Below, piece after piece: positions 12,272-24,588 of a stretch of 64,000 bases of DNA. The translations under genes and the position numbers were made by a program. Positions within the stretch are counted from its first letter, which is position 1, and each line of letters opens with the position of its first letter. The notes beneath the pieces were generated by a model. That model saw only the letters and a program-made list of their open reading frames with translations, had not been told where the DNA came from and searched no databases. The DNA lies in contig NC_134106.1 in assembly GCF_040939455.1 (NCBI RefSeq), positions 39,888,001-39,952,000 of the forward strand, in the 5' to 3' direction. This DNA comes from Microcebus murinus. Lineage: Eukaryota; Chordata; Mammalia; Primates; Cheirogaleidae.

Positions 12272-13437
12272 TTTTTTTTTAATTATTTTTTTTATTTTGG
12301 CATATTATGGGGGTACAGATTTTAAGGTTTCAATAAATGCCCATTTCCCCCCCTCCCCCCAAAAGTCTGAGTCTCCATCATGACCATCCCCCAGATGGTG
12401 CACATCTCACTCACTATGTATGTATATACCCGCCCCCCTCCCCCCTCCCACCTGCCCAATACCCTATTACTGTAGCACCTATGTGTCCACTTAGGTGCTA
12501 CTCAGTTAATACCAGTTTGCTGGAGAATATATCTGGTGCTTGTTTTTCCATTCTTGGGATACTTCACTTAGTAGTATGGGTTCCAGCTCTAACCAGGAAA
12601 ATATAAGGTGTGCTATATCACCATTGTTTCTTAGAGCTGAATAGTACTCCATGGTGTACATATACCACATTTTATTAATCCATTCTTGGATTGATGGGCA
12701 CTTGGGCTGTTTCCACAGCCTTGCAATTATGAATTGTGCTGCTATAAACATTCGAGTACAGGTGTCTTTTTTGTAGAGTGTCACTGGATCGTTTGGGTAG
12801 ATGCCCAGCAATGGGATTGCTGGATCAAATGGTAGATTCACTTGTATCACTTTAAGGTATCTCCATATTGCTTTCCACAGAGGTTGAACTAGTTTGCAGT
12901 CCCACCAGCAGTGTAGGAGTGTTCCTCTCTCTCCGCAACCACGCCAGCATTTATTGTTTGGAGATTTTTTGATAAAGGCCTGATCAATGAATTTAGTAAA
13001 GTCTCAGGATACAAAATCAATACACAGAAATCAGAGGCATTCATATACGCCAACAACAATCTAATTGAGAACCAAATCAAAGACTCAATTCCCTTCACAA
13101 TAGCAGCAAAGAAATTAAAGTACCTAGGAATATATTTAACCAAAGAGGTAAAAGACCTCTACAGGGAGAACTATGAAACACTGAGGAAGGAAATAGCAGA
13201 GGATGTAAACAGATGGAAATCCATACCATGCTCGTGGATCGGCAGACTCAATATCATCAAAATGTCTATACTACCCAAACTGATCTACAGATTCAATGCA
13301 ATACCTATTAAAATCCCATCAGCATTCTTCACAGATATAGAAAAAATAATTTTACGCTTCGTATGGAACCAAAGAAGACCCCGAATATCAAGAGCAATTC
13401 TAGTCAACAAAAACAAAATGGGAGGCATTAATATGCC
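12272..13437 (-). mobile_element. L1 insertion with 5' inversion (twin priming)
   Basis: 12,272-12,975 is the 3' end of a lemur-type L1 in antisense: the tail, a C-rich 3' UTR and the ORF2 C-terminus on the - strand (including the motifs LPFDPAIPLLGIYP and KCPSIQEWINKMWYMYTMEY). At about 12,976 the orientation flips: 12,976-13,437 is ORF2 sequence on the + strand ([36 protein letters not shown]), from a point further 5' in ORF2. Such a head-to-head 5' inversion is the known product of twin-primed reverse transcription. Target copies cagaattttttt lie at 12,264 and 13,438. Stops and truncation make it inactive. Confidence 0.88.
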
Positions 13438-14536
13438 AGAATTTTTTTTAAATTTTTTTTTTATTTCAGCATATTATAGGGGCACAAATATTTAGGTTAC
13501 ATATATTGCCTTTGCCCCATCCGAGTCAGAGCTTCAAGTGTGTCCATCCCCCAGACCAGGGGTCCTCAAACTTTTTAAATGGGGGTGGGTGGGGGGGTTG
13601 GAGGGGTGGGGGGGCAGTACACTGTCCCTCGGACTGTTGGAGAGTGCGGTGCACATTCCACACATGCGCACTGTGGGCCCAGGACGAGTTGGCTGCTAAG
13701 CAGGACAGGCAGTGTCGGCAAAAACACCCGGGGGGCCGGGTAAATGTCCTCAGTGGGCCACATGTAGCCCGAGGGCTGTAGTTAGAGGACACCTGCCCCA
13801 GACGGTGCACACTGCACCCATTACCTGTGTATATACCCATACAGATCCTCCTCTCCATCTGCCCGACACCTGATGATTGTTACTACTATATGTGCACTTA
13901 AGTGTTGATCAGTTAATCAATTTGATGAGTATGTGCAGCGCTTGTTTTTCCATTCTTGTGATACTTAGTAGGAGCGGCTCCAGCTCTATTCAGGATAATA
14001 TGGGAGGTGCTATATAAACATTGTTTTTTGTGGCTGAGTAGAACTCCATGGTAAACATATACCACATTTTATTAATCCACTCATGTATTGATGGGCACTT
14101 GGGTTGTTTCCACATCTTTGCAATAGTGAATTGTGCTGCTATAAACATTTTAGTGCAGATGTTGTTTTTATAGAACGTGTTTTTTTTTTTCCTTTGGGTA
14201 GATGCCCAGTAATGGGATTGCTGGATCAAATGGTAGTTGTACTTGTAGCTCTTTGAGGTATCTACATACTACTCTCCACAGAGGTTGTACTAGTTTACAG
14301 TCCCACTAGCAGCGTAGGAGTGTTCCTCTCTCTCCACGTCCATGACAACTTTTATTGTTTTGGGACTTTCTGATAAAGGCCATTCTGACTGGGGACAAGT
14401 GATATCTCATTGTGGTTTTGATTTGCATTTCCCTGATGATTAGAGATGTTGAGCATTTTTTCATGTTTGTTAGCTATTAGTCTATCTTCTATTGAAAAGT
14501 TTCTGTTCATATCCTTTGCACACTTTTTGGATAGGT
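13438..14536 (-). mobile_element. Second L1 3' end, antisense, host of the nested insertions
   Basis: T-rich tail, then 3' UTR and ORF2 C-terminus in antisense ('gatgcccagtaatgggattg', 'ctggatcaaatggtag'). It is truncated at its 5' end near 14,536. The outermost target copies are ggtcagaatt at 12,262 and 14,535. This implies that this L1 landed first and the inverted L1 landed in its poly-A tail. A hAT element interrupts its 3' UTR at 13,557-13,795. Confidence 0.85.
13557..13795 (+). mobile_element. hAT-type element (family B) in L1 3' UTR
   Basis: 239 bp beginning 'caggggtcctcaaacttttt' and ending '..gttagaggacacctg', imperfect terminal inverted repeats. It is flanked by a perfect 8-bp duplication ccccagac (13,549-13,556 and 13,796-13,803). 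Removing one copy plus the element restores contiguous L1 3' UTR. G-rich runs at 13,580-13,612 give spurious open frames on both strands. Confidence 0.92.
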
Positions 14537-14544
14537 CAGAATTG

Positions 14545-15300
14545 TTTTGATTCCCTTCTGTATGCCTTACTAACTATGACTTGGGTAAGACAGTCATTTG
14601 TGAAATAAAGATAATGGTATCTACCATAGAGCTGTGGTGGTAGGAAGATTAGTCAAGACAATATGAGTAAGTACATTGCCTGGCACATGATAAGTAAGGG
14701 CTCAGTGCACGTTAACTATCATCTCTCTTCCTCATGGCATGCAGAGGTTTGTCTCAAAGCTTGACCATGTCTTTTCCCTGCTTAAGACATCACTGACTGC
14801 CCATCACCTACAGGATAAATAAAGTTCAAACTCCTGAATATGGCATACTAGGACCTCTATGTTCTTTTCTTGCCAAAGTTTATTTACTTTTCCATCCTTT
14901 CATGCTTAACACTGTATTGGGAACACCAAACTGTTCGCAGTCTTCTGTCTTAACCCTGTGTCTCTTTGCTTCTGTTATCCCCTTTGTTTGGTGCCTGGAT
15001 TTTTCTCCCCACCATCTTTTCCTCTGGTTAATTCATACTTATTCCTCTAGAAATCTTTAATACCTTTCTACTTGACTCCCCCCCCCCTTTATTAGATTGG
15101 CTGTCATTCTTCTGTGTTGTCATAGCACACTAAGCATGTGTCTGTCATAATGTAGCACAAAGATACATTAAAATGTTCTGTTTGTGGTGAGAGATACATT
15201 TTATTTCTGGTATCTTTGTATAATCATTATGTAAGGATATATACACACTCATGTATACTAGAGTATAAGCTTTTAAAGGACAGGATCTATAATTAGTTTA
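14545..15300. repeat. MIR and L2 fragments
   Basis: About 14,560-14,720 reads as a MIR SINE ('gtgaaataaagataatggta', 'attgcctggcacat'). About 14,750-15,060 resembles an antisense L2 3' end ('cactgactgcccatcacc', 'aaagttcaaactcc'). These are ancient, degenerate fragments assigned by pattern only. Confidence 0.55.
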
Positions 15301-15307
15301 TTTAGCT

Positions 15308-15464
15308 CAGTGGTTCTCAACTCTCAACAGTATTATAATTAATATTAAAAAGTTCATGTCTACCCCAAGGATTTAGATCTAATTGGTCTGGGGTTGGGTC
15401 CAGTTATCAGTATTTAAGAGCTTCTGAGGTAATCATAATAAACAGTTAAGGTTAAGAACCACTG
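15308..15464. mobile_element. MER5-type hAT MITE
   Basis: 157 bp beginning 'cagtggttctcaactctc' and ending '..gttaagaaccactg', the classic MER5A/MER5-like inverted ends. Flanks atttagct (15,300-15,307) and atgtaact (15,465-15,472) match at 6 of 8 positions. Confidence 0.8.
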
Positions 15465-15989
15465 ATGTAACTCAAAATCAATGTATGAGTCAAAAATGGA
15501 TGGAGTGAGGGGATAAAGGAATGTATAACTTAAGGCAAGAGTTTTCATTTTTCTTCTGAATCCATACAGATATTCCTCTAGAAGATAAAATGTCATATCA
15601 GTAGTTATTTGAATTAGAATTCAGTTAAATGGAGCAAACACTTTTTGAGTCTCTATAGCTCAGGTAATCTATAATCATATTGTCACTATATTATGATAGA
15701 TATCTGGATTTAATTCCTGTTAATAATTAAAGAAGATATGCCCTGCCATTATGATTATAGGTCATGCGATTTGATGTAGTTTGGTTGAAAATGTGAAAAG
15801 AATATGTTAGAGCTTAGGTTTCTCTTGTTTTATATTTATCCTCACCTATAGGTGTGAAGTTCTACCAGTCTTAATTAATCATTGGAAAAATAATGGTTCT
15901 TTCATTGGAGGAAAGCTTAAATCCAAAATGCCGGAAGCTGGATTTGGCAAACAAAGCTTTATCTTGAGGCATCCTATTTGTTTGCTTAT

Positions 15990-17190
15990 TGTATTACTAG
16001 ACTCAGAAGCCACATACAATTGAAGACACCCTGCTTAAGCTGAGAATCTTGGACATTATTGAGCTGGTTTGTTTTAGAGCAAGAAAGAAAATCGCAGCAG
16101 TGCCTCTGTCAGTTGACATCATCTACATTAGAAATGTTGACATTTCTTCACATTTGAGTAGAATTCATAGAAGAATCAGCAGTGACTTTCTTTTAACATT
16201 CAACAGGGTGAAAATACCAGTGCTTCTTAGGGCAGCCAGCATCGGGTTTTAATCATTATTCGCACACTGATACTATAAAGAATTCCTATGTTATGAGCCC
16301 CCTTTTTTGAAAACTGGAAACTGACATCTTTGTACTAATGAAAAGTTTGATAGCAAAAGTTAGTACTCTTTACACTGATGGAGCTCCTGAGCTGCTTGGC
16401 AAGACATGGTTTTGCTGCTTTAGTAAAGAAAGCATTCCTGTCTATTTTAGCACATGGCATGCATTAATGCTGAGACACAGCCAATAATTCTAAAAGAAGT
16501 CTGGTCTGCTGACATAGTACTCAAATACATTAGAGCTAAGGTTTTGAATTATTGTCTTTCCCAAGACATTTATCAAAAAATGTGGGTAAATTGTCAAATT
16601 TTTCTCCAGGCACAATTTTTCTGGCTTTCCAAAGGACAATGCTTTTGAAGCCCTTGTTTGATCCTTGGGGAGATATTTACTTTTTTTTTGTGAGGAACAA
16701 AAGTCCCCCATAATAATTTGATCCAGAGGAGTGCATTGATGATCTATGTGGTGGATGTTTGGCTATGTGAAAGATTTGAATCTTTCTATTCATGGTCCTG
16801 CAGCTTCAATAATGGATGTTGCTGCAAAACTGCTGGCTATTTTGATCAAATTACCAGAGACTGGACTTAGATAATCATGTGAACTTTCCATTGCTTCGTG
16901 AAAGTGCTTCTAAAGAAGGAAGTTGAGAATGATAAAACTCTTTTGCAGTTATTGAAATTAAATTTGAATTTTGTAATCTTAGTCCTCTCTCAGAGTAAGG
17001 AGGACCTCACTGATTCAAGGAGAATAAGATGATGATACATGAATTCAATTAGAAGAGTCCTAGAATCTTTAATATTCCTTTGTAAGCTTATACTCATCTG
17101 GAAAAGTATCATGGGAGCTTTGATTCATTATTCAGTAAAAGATCTTATGGCTTAAGGTTTTCAGTACTTGTTGCTATTAAAATGAAAAGA
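15990..17190 (+). pseudogene. Degenerate hAT (Charlie/ZBED-like) transposase
   Basis: Translated pieces in shifting + frames follow the order of a hAT transposase or ZBED-type domesticated derivative: KPHTIEDTLL (from 16,007), ARKKIAAVPLS (about 16,080), YTDGAPELLGK (about 16,370), a piece resembling the RA..L....FWLSKG segment (16,525-16,648), DLNLSIHG (about 16,773) and DNHVNFPLLRES (about 16,870). The order and spacing fit the family's conserved core (the pHTIgEtLi.. region, CTDGAPAM, the VRWLSRGK region and the N-LQG segment). Several frameshifts and stops separate the pieces, so it makes no protein. It may be a Charlie DNA transposon remnant or a retrocopy of a ZBED-like host gene. No A-tail or TIRs were found that would decide. 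Confidence 0.72.
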
Positions 17191-18085
17191 CAGTTTCAAC
17201 ATGTGATTTAGGCCTAGGACTAACTTTATAATAATTTACTTTTTTAAAAAACAGATTTATAGAGGTATATATACAATAAAATTCATCTTTTTTATGTGTA
17301 TAGTTTTTAGATACACAGTAGGAATTTTAACAAACATGAGTTATATAACCACAGCTTAGATAGGGAAAGAAAGAATTCCCTTATGTCCCTTTATAGTCAG
17401 TATTTTCCTTCTACCCCCAGTCCCTGGCAGACACTCACTAATCTGTTTTTTGTGTGTGTAGGTTTATCTTTTCCAGAATATCAAACAAACACCATTATAT
17501 AATATGTAGCTTTAACATAATGTGTTTGGGATTTATCCATGTTGTTGCATGTATCATTATATTCCATTGTATGGATGTACCACAAGTTTGTTTACCAGTT
17601 GGACATTTAGATTGTTTCCGGTTTTTGGTACTTTGTGAATAAAGCCCCTGAAAACATTTTTTTGTGCAGGCTCTGTGTGTCTGTGTGCATGCACACTTTA
17701 CTTTTGAGTAACTACCTAGGATTGGGATTGCTAGGTCATATGATAGTTGTATGCTTATAAGAAGCTGTGAAACTAATTTCCAAAGTGGCTGTTTTTCCAC
17801 CAGCAGTGTATGGTGAAATTTTGCATTTTTATCAGCAATGTGTAAGATTTGTAGTTGATTCACATTCTTGCATTTTAACACTTTTTTTGGAGGAGAGAAG
17901 TTTGTGATTTTGATGAAGTCCAGTTTATTATATTTTTCTTTTGATTTCTGCTTCCTGTGTCTTATCTAATTAAAGGTTGCAAAGATTTTCTCATGTTTTC
18001 TTAATATTTTATAGATTTTACATTTATACCTATGATTCATTCAGGGTTAGTTTTTGTATATGGTGTAAGATAGAATTGAGGCTCA

Positions 18086-18110
18086 CATGCGTGAGCCACC
18101 GCGCCTGGCC
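18086..18110 (-). mobile_element. Alu 5'-end stub
   Basis: Only the Alu 5' end in antisense ('gcgtgagccaccgcgcctgg', about 25 bp) remains, placed next to the following Alu. It is probably a recombination or conversion leftover. Confidence 0.6.
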
Positions 18111-18114
18111 TTAA

Positions 18115-18432
<318 letters not shown>

Positions 18433-18434
<2 letters not shown>

Positions 18435-18500
18435 TTTTTTAATTCTAATAGTTTTTTTTTTAATTCTAATAGTTTTTTTAATTCTAATAGTTTTTTTTTC
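18433..18500. repeat. Short tandem repeat, (T)n-AATTCTAATAG x3
   Basis: Three copies of a T-run followed by aattctaatag, at about 18,433, 18,456 and 18,477, abutting the truncated Alu end. The related ttaattct also precedes the Alu at 18,111, so the unit is probably the Alu target sequence amplified by slippage. Confidence 0.75.
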
Positions 18501-20448
18501 CAATGTGTGTGGAAACTTTAGGGTTTTCTATGTATAAAAGCATATCATCTGTGAATAGAGATGATTTTACTTCTTGATTTCCAATTTGATGTCTTTCATT
18601 TCTTTTTCTTGCCTAATTGTCTTAACTAATACTTTTAGTATATGTTGAATAGAAGTGGTAAAACATCCTTATCTTCTTCCTAATCTTAGTGAAAAACTTT
18701 TGGGCTTTCACCATTGGGTATAATAATTTTGTGTGTTGAACCATCCTTGCTTCCCAGGGTTAAACCCACTTGGTAATGGTGTAGGATTCTTTTAATATGC
18801 TATTAAACATGTTTGCTAGTATTTTGTTGAGGATTTTTGCTTGTATATTCATCAGGAATATTGGTCTATAGTTTTCTTGTAGTGTCTTTAGAGTTAGTAT
18901 CAAAGGTAATGCTGGCCTCATAAAATAAGTTTGGAAGTATGTCCTCCTCTTCAATATTTTGTAAGAGTTTGAGGAGGATTGGTATTAATTCTTTAAATAT
19001 CTGATACAGTTTGCCAGTGAAGCCATCTGATCCTGGGCTTTTCTTTGTAAGGAGGCTTTTGATTACTTATTCAATCTCCTTTAGTTAATAAACCTGTTAT
19101 TACATTTTCTGTTTCTTCTTGATTTAGTCTTGGTAGTTTATTTCTAGGGATTTGTCCATTTTATGTAGGTTATATAGTTTATTGGTATATAAGTATTCAT
19201 AGTACTCTCTTAAAGTCTTTTGTAGTTCTGTAAAATTGGTAGTAATGTCCCCTCATTTATGATTTTAGTTATTTGAGTCTTTTTGTTTATCAATCTAGCT
19301 ATAAAGCTGTGTTAATTTTGTTGATCTTTTTATGAAGAACCAAACTTCTTACCAGTTTCATTAAATTTTTTGTTTCTCTGTTTGTTTTTATTTTGTTCAT
19401 CTCTATTCTAATCATTATTTCTTTCCTTCTGCTACCTTTAGATTTGATTTGCTCTTCTTTCTCTAGTTCCTTAAGGTATAAAGTTGTTAATTTGAAGTTG
19501 ATCTTTTTTTAATGTTAACATTTACAGCTATAAATTTCTCTCTTAGCATTGCTCTTATTCTATCCCATAAATTTTGGTATGTGTGTTTTCATTTTCATTT
19601 GTCTCAAGATATTTTATAATTTTCCTTGTGATTTCTTTTTTGACCCAATGGGTTTTTAAGAGTGTGTTGTTTAATTTCCATGTATTTGTAGATTTTCCAG
19701 GTTTCCTCCTATCATTATTTTCAGTTATTTTATATTTTTCTTTTTTAAAATTTATTACTTTGTTACTTTATTTTTAATATTTCAATTATTAATTTCTAGT
19801 TTCATTCCATTATATTTAGAAAAGATACTAAGTTCACCCCATATTAACATAATGTTGTAAAAAAAAAAAGATACTTAGTATGATTTCTACAATTTTAAAA
19901 GTAGTAGTAGATTATAAAATTTATTAAGACACATTTTGTTCCCTAATGTGTAGTCAGTGCTGGAGAATATTACTTGTGCACTTAAGGAAAAATGTGTATT
20001 CTGCTTTTGTTGGTGGTTGGAGAGTTCTATATATGTCTGTTAGGTCCAACTGGTCTGTAGTGTTCTTTACATTATTTATTTCCTTATTGATCTTCTGTCT
20101 GATTGTTCTATATATTATTAACAGTGGGATATTGAAGTCTTCTATTTATAGAGCTGTGTATTTCTCCCTTCAATTCTGTCAATGTTTGTTGCATATATTC
20201 AGGAGTTCTGCTGTTTGGTTCACATGTGTTTTTAATTGTTATGTCTTCTCAGTGAATTGAATCTTTTATCATTATATGTTTTTCTTTGTTTCTTATAACA
20301 GTTTTTGACTTAAAGTCTATTTTGTCTGCTAGTAGCATAGCTGCCACAGCTCTCTTTTGTTGACTATTGGCATGAAATTTATTTTTCTATCCTCTCACTC
20401 TCTACTATGAATGTCCTTAGATCTAAAGTTGGTCTGTTGCAGAGGATG

Positions 20449-20648
20449 TATAGTTGGATCCTGGTTTTTTTTAAATCCTTTCTGCTAATCTGTGTCTTTT
20501 GATTAGGGAGTTTAATCCATTTATTAGGTTATTAAGTATGAAATATAGTATATAGTTTGGATCCTGTTTTTTTAATCCTTTTTGCTAATCTGTGTGTTTT
20601 GATTAGGGATTTTAATCTATTTATTAGGTTATTAAGTATGAAATATCT
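20449..20648. repeat. Tandem duplication, about 100 bp unit
   Basis: 20,449-20,549 and 20,550-20,648 are near-identical: both read ggatcctg..T-run..tgctaatctgtgt.ttttgattaggga, then ttattaggttattaagtatg. The second copy runs into the mariner element; the first ends after about 23 bp of the mariner end. Confidence 0.85.
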
Positions 20649-21904
20649 GATTTCCTTATGTACTAAATTTGACAGTTGATATCTATAACATTTCACTTTG
20701 ACACTTCTTGTTTTATTTTTATTGTGAAGGCACGTCCTTATTCTTTTAAATGCACAGTTTGGCTTATGATTATCTGTCAGATTTTTTTTAGAGCAATTTT
20801 CATGAAACCACGGGTAAGTAAAAAACTTGTGTTATCTTCAAATATGAGTTCTGTCTTGGAACCAATGCAGTGCAAATAGCTCGAAATATCAATGAAATGT
20901 TTGGGAAGGATGTGACTAATGAATGCACAGTACGTAGATGGTTTGAGAAGTTCTGTTGTGGTTATTTTAATCTTGAAAGTGAGCCCCACATGGGCAATCT
21001 GACACCAACATGGACAATGATGAGCTGAAAGCTGTAGTGGAAGCCAATCCATCTAACCTAGATGTGAATTAGCAAGGTTTGACGTTACTATTCCAACAAT
21101 ATTGGACCATTTGAAACAAATTGGCAGGATAAAGGCACTGTATAGATGGGTACTGCATGAATTAAACGAGTGTAAGAATAGAAATCATCTCAAAACTTGC
21201 CTTTCTTTGCTGTCACAACATAAAGGCGGCAAACCATTTCTACACCATATTGTTATGTGTGATGAAAAATGAATTTTTTTTTTTACAATCTCAAGCATTT
21301 GGCACAATGGTTGGATAATGATGAAGTGCTGAAACACAGTCCAAAATGGAATATTCATCAAGAAAAGCTAATGGTGTCTGTTTGGTAGTCCAGTGCTGGT
21401 ATTATCCACTAAAGCTTTGTTAAACCTGCTCTGTTGATTACAGCAGATGTCTACTACAACCAGTTGGATGAAATGATGAGGATGCATGTGATTAAGCATC
21501 TGAGATTAGTCACTAGAGGCAGGCCAACCCTTTTGCAAGACAATGTTTGACTACATGTTGCACAAACAACACTGTTCAAATTACAGAAGCTGGACTTGGA
21601 AACTCTCTGTCATCCACCATATTCACCACTCCTTGCATCAACTGACTACCACTTCTTCCAGGCTTTGGACCACTTCTTGCAAAGAAAAATATTCACTTCT
21701 CAACAAGCTGTGGAAAACGCCTTTCATGATTTCATCGACACTTGCTCTCCTGGCTTCTTCACTGCTGGCATAAACAAGCTACCATTAAGATGGCAAAACT
21801 ATCGATAGTTTAGGCACATACTTTGATCAATTGTACTGCTACTTATTAGAGATATAAACTAAATTTTTGATTCAAAATCAGATATTTCATATTTAGTGAC
21901 CTAA
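20624..21904 (+). mobile_element. Mariner (Hsmar-like) element, inactivated
   Basis: 1,281 bp with inverted ends: left ttaggttattaagtatgaaa, right (reverse complement) ttaggtcactaaatatgaaa, each bordered by a TA dinucleotide (20,622-20,623 and 21,905-21,906). Length and ends fit a full-length mariner. The + strand between 20,840 and 21,830 encodes a recognisable mariner transposase in broken frames: ARNINEMFGKDVTNECTVRRW near the N-terminal HTH, CDEK near the second catalytic Asp, LQDN, and PPYSP.LASTDYHFFQALDHFL, ending in INKLPLRWQNY. Stops and frameshifts are frequent. It lies inside an old L1, so it is younger than that L1. Confidence 0.93.
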
Positions 21905-23010
21905 TACATTTAAAGTAACTACTGAGAGGAAAGAATTTACTCTTGCCACTTTTGTTGTTTTCTGTAAATCTTTGGCTTTTTTGTCAGCCATTTCCTCCTT
22001 TATTGCCTTTCTTTGTGTTTAATTGATTTTTTTGTAATGACACATTTTGATTCCCTTCTCATTTTCTCTGTGTACATCCTATAGATATTTTCTTTGTGGT
22101 TACTGCGGTATTACATACAATATTATAAAGTTATAACAATCCATTTTAATCAGATACCAGCTTAAGTTCAATCACATATGGAAAGCTTACTCCTTTACAG
22201 TTCTGCCTTCCCTTATTTTATCTTGTTGTTACAGATTATACATTGTGTGCCCATTAACATAGATTTATCATTACTTTTATGTTTCTGTCTTTTAAATTGT
22301 GTAGAAGAATAAAAAATTATGAACTAATATTATAATACTGGTTTTTATATTTGTCCATGTATTTAATATTTACCTTTACTAAAGAACTTTATGTTCTGTG
22401 TAGCTTCAAGTTACTATCTAGCATCCTTTCATTTCAATTGAAAGGATTTCCTTTAGTATTTCTTGTACGGAAGGTCTAGTGGTAATGAATTCCTTCAGCT
22501 TTTATCTTGGAATGTCTTAATTTCTCCTTCATATTTGTTTTTTTTTAAGATGGTAAGGCAAACTTTATTCTAGGGGGGCCATGTGAATAGGTATATGCAC
22601 CACTTGCAGCAGAGTTTTGCAGTGGGAGAGAGATTGATCTCAACTCTCCCCTTCATTTTTGAAAGACAGTTTTGCCAGATATAGAATTCTTGGTTGAAAG
22701 TTTTTTTTTTTTCTTAAACACTTTAAATATATCATCCCACTGCCTTCTAGTCTTCAGAGTTCTATTGAGAAATCTAATAATACTCTTATTGAGCAGCCCT
22801 TGTACATGACAAATTTTTTCTTGATGCTTTAAGTGGTGCTATTTTAAAATTTCAGTATCCAATTTTTTATTGCTACCATACATACATACAGTTGATTTTT
22901 GTAAATTGACCTTATATCCTATGACCTTGTTAAACCCACTGATTAATATTTTGTAGATCCCTTAGAATTGTTTTATGTAGGCAATCTCTTTTTTGAATAG
23001 AAAAAGTTTA

Positions 23011-23726
23011 TATTTTTAGTTTTTTAAATTTTTAATTATTATGGGTACATAATAGTTGTATGTCTTTATAGGGTACATGTGATGTTTTGATACAGGCACA
23101 CAATGTGAATTAATCAAAACGGTAATTGAGGTATCTGTCACCTCGGGTATTTAACATTTCTTTGTGTTAGGGAACATTCCAGTTCTACTCTTTTTGTTAT
23201 TTTAAAGTATACTCTGACTTACTATTGATTATAGTCACTTTATATTTTGTACCCGTTAACCATCCCTACTTTATCCCCTTCTCCCTGCTACCCTTCCTAG
23301 CCTCTGGTATTCTACACTCTGTCCTCATGAGATCAGTTGTTTCTGATATTTAGCTCACATATATGAGTGAGAACATGTGAGATTTGTCTTTTTGTGCTTG
23401 GTTTATTTCACTTAAAATAATGTTCTCCAGTTCCATCCATGTTGCTGTAAAAGCAGGATTTCATTCTTTTTGGAGGGCTATAGAATATTCTATTGTGTAT
23501 ATGTACCACGGTTTCTTTATTAGTTCATCCATTGATGGATCCTTAGGTTGACTCCATATCTTGACTCCATATCTTGACTATTGTGAACAGTACTGCAATA
23601 AATATTTGAGTGCCAATATCTTTTCTATGTACTGAATTCTCATCCTTTAGATGTATAACCCAGCAGTGCAATTGCCAGGTCATATGATAGTTGTTTTCAG
23701 GTTTTTGAGGAACCTCCATACTGTTG
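23011..23726 (-). mobile_element. L1 3' end (about 716 bp) nested in older L1
   Basis: Antisense L1 3' UTR and ORF2 end ('attattatgggtacataata', 'gggtacatgtgatgttttga', 'cagttccatccatgttgctg'). Flanks aaaaagttta (23,001-23,010) and acaaagttta (23,727-23,736) are 9 of 10 identical. The older L1 text reads continuously across the insertion when it is removed. Confidence 0.85.
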
Positions 23727-24568
23727 ACAAAGTTTAATTTATTCCTTTCCAATCAATATGTTATTTTTTTCTTATTGTACTGACTAGGACTTCTAGTACA
23801 AAATTAAATAGGAGCGGTGAAAGTAGACATGTTCCTGATATTAAGAGAAAAGCATTCAGGCTTTCATCATTAAGTACTATGTTAGCTGTAAAGTGTGTTG
23901 TTTTGTTTTGTAGATGCCCTTTATTAGGTGGAGAAAGTTTCCTTTAACCTAGTTTGCTGAGAGTATTTTTTTTTTTAAATCATTAATTGATGTTGAATTT
24001 TTAACATGCCTTTTTCCCCCTGCATCTATTGAAACCAAATGGGTTTCTTTCTTTCATTTTTTTGATATGCTGAAGTACATTGATTGACTTTTAAATGTTC
24101 AACTTTCAAATGTATTGCTAGGATAAACTTAGTTATGTTGTGTTATGCTTTTTATATATTGCTGGATTCAATTTGCTTAAATTTCACTGAGAATTTTTGC
24201 CTCTTTGTTTATAAAGAATATTGGTCTGTAGTTTTTTTGTAATGAGTATTAGGGTAATGCTAGTTTCATAAAATGAGTTGAAAAATATCTTTACCTCTTC
24301 TGTTTTCTGGAAAGAGTTTGTAGACTTCTGGATCCAGAATTTTTCATTGTGAGAGTATTTTTAACTATGAGTTAAACTTCTTTAATTGATATGTCTCTTT
24401 AGGTTATCTGTTTCTTTAGTAAATCTTGGTAGTTTCTTTCAATGAATTTATCCATTTAAGCTGTAAAATTTTTTGAAATAAATTTCATAATATTTCCTTA
24501 TCCTTTTAATGTCTTTAGAATTTGTGGTGATAACCTTTCTTTAATTCCTAATATTGTTTAATTGTGTT

Positions 24569-24588
24569 TTCTCTCTCTCTCTCTCTTT
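24569..24588. repeat. (CT)n microsatellite
   Basis: About ten CT units within the antisense L1 tract. Confidence 0.85.

Noticed and set aside
12506..12850. 114-codon frame on - and the 77-codon frame at 13,262-13,495 as genes
   Set aside because: Both are fragments of L1 ORF2, truncated and in opposite orientations.
13506..13858. Proline- and glycine-rich frames on both strands
   Set aside because: They arise from G-runs of the hAT element and the adjoining L1 3' UTR, with no independent support.
21543..21808. Two overlapping frames of 70 and 76 codons as functional genes
   Set aside because: They are the C-terminal portion of the dead mariner transposase in two frames, a sign of frameshift.
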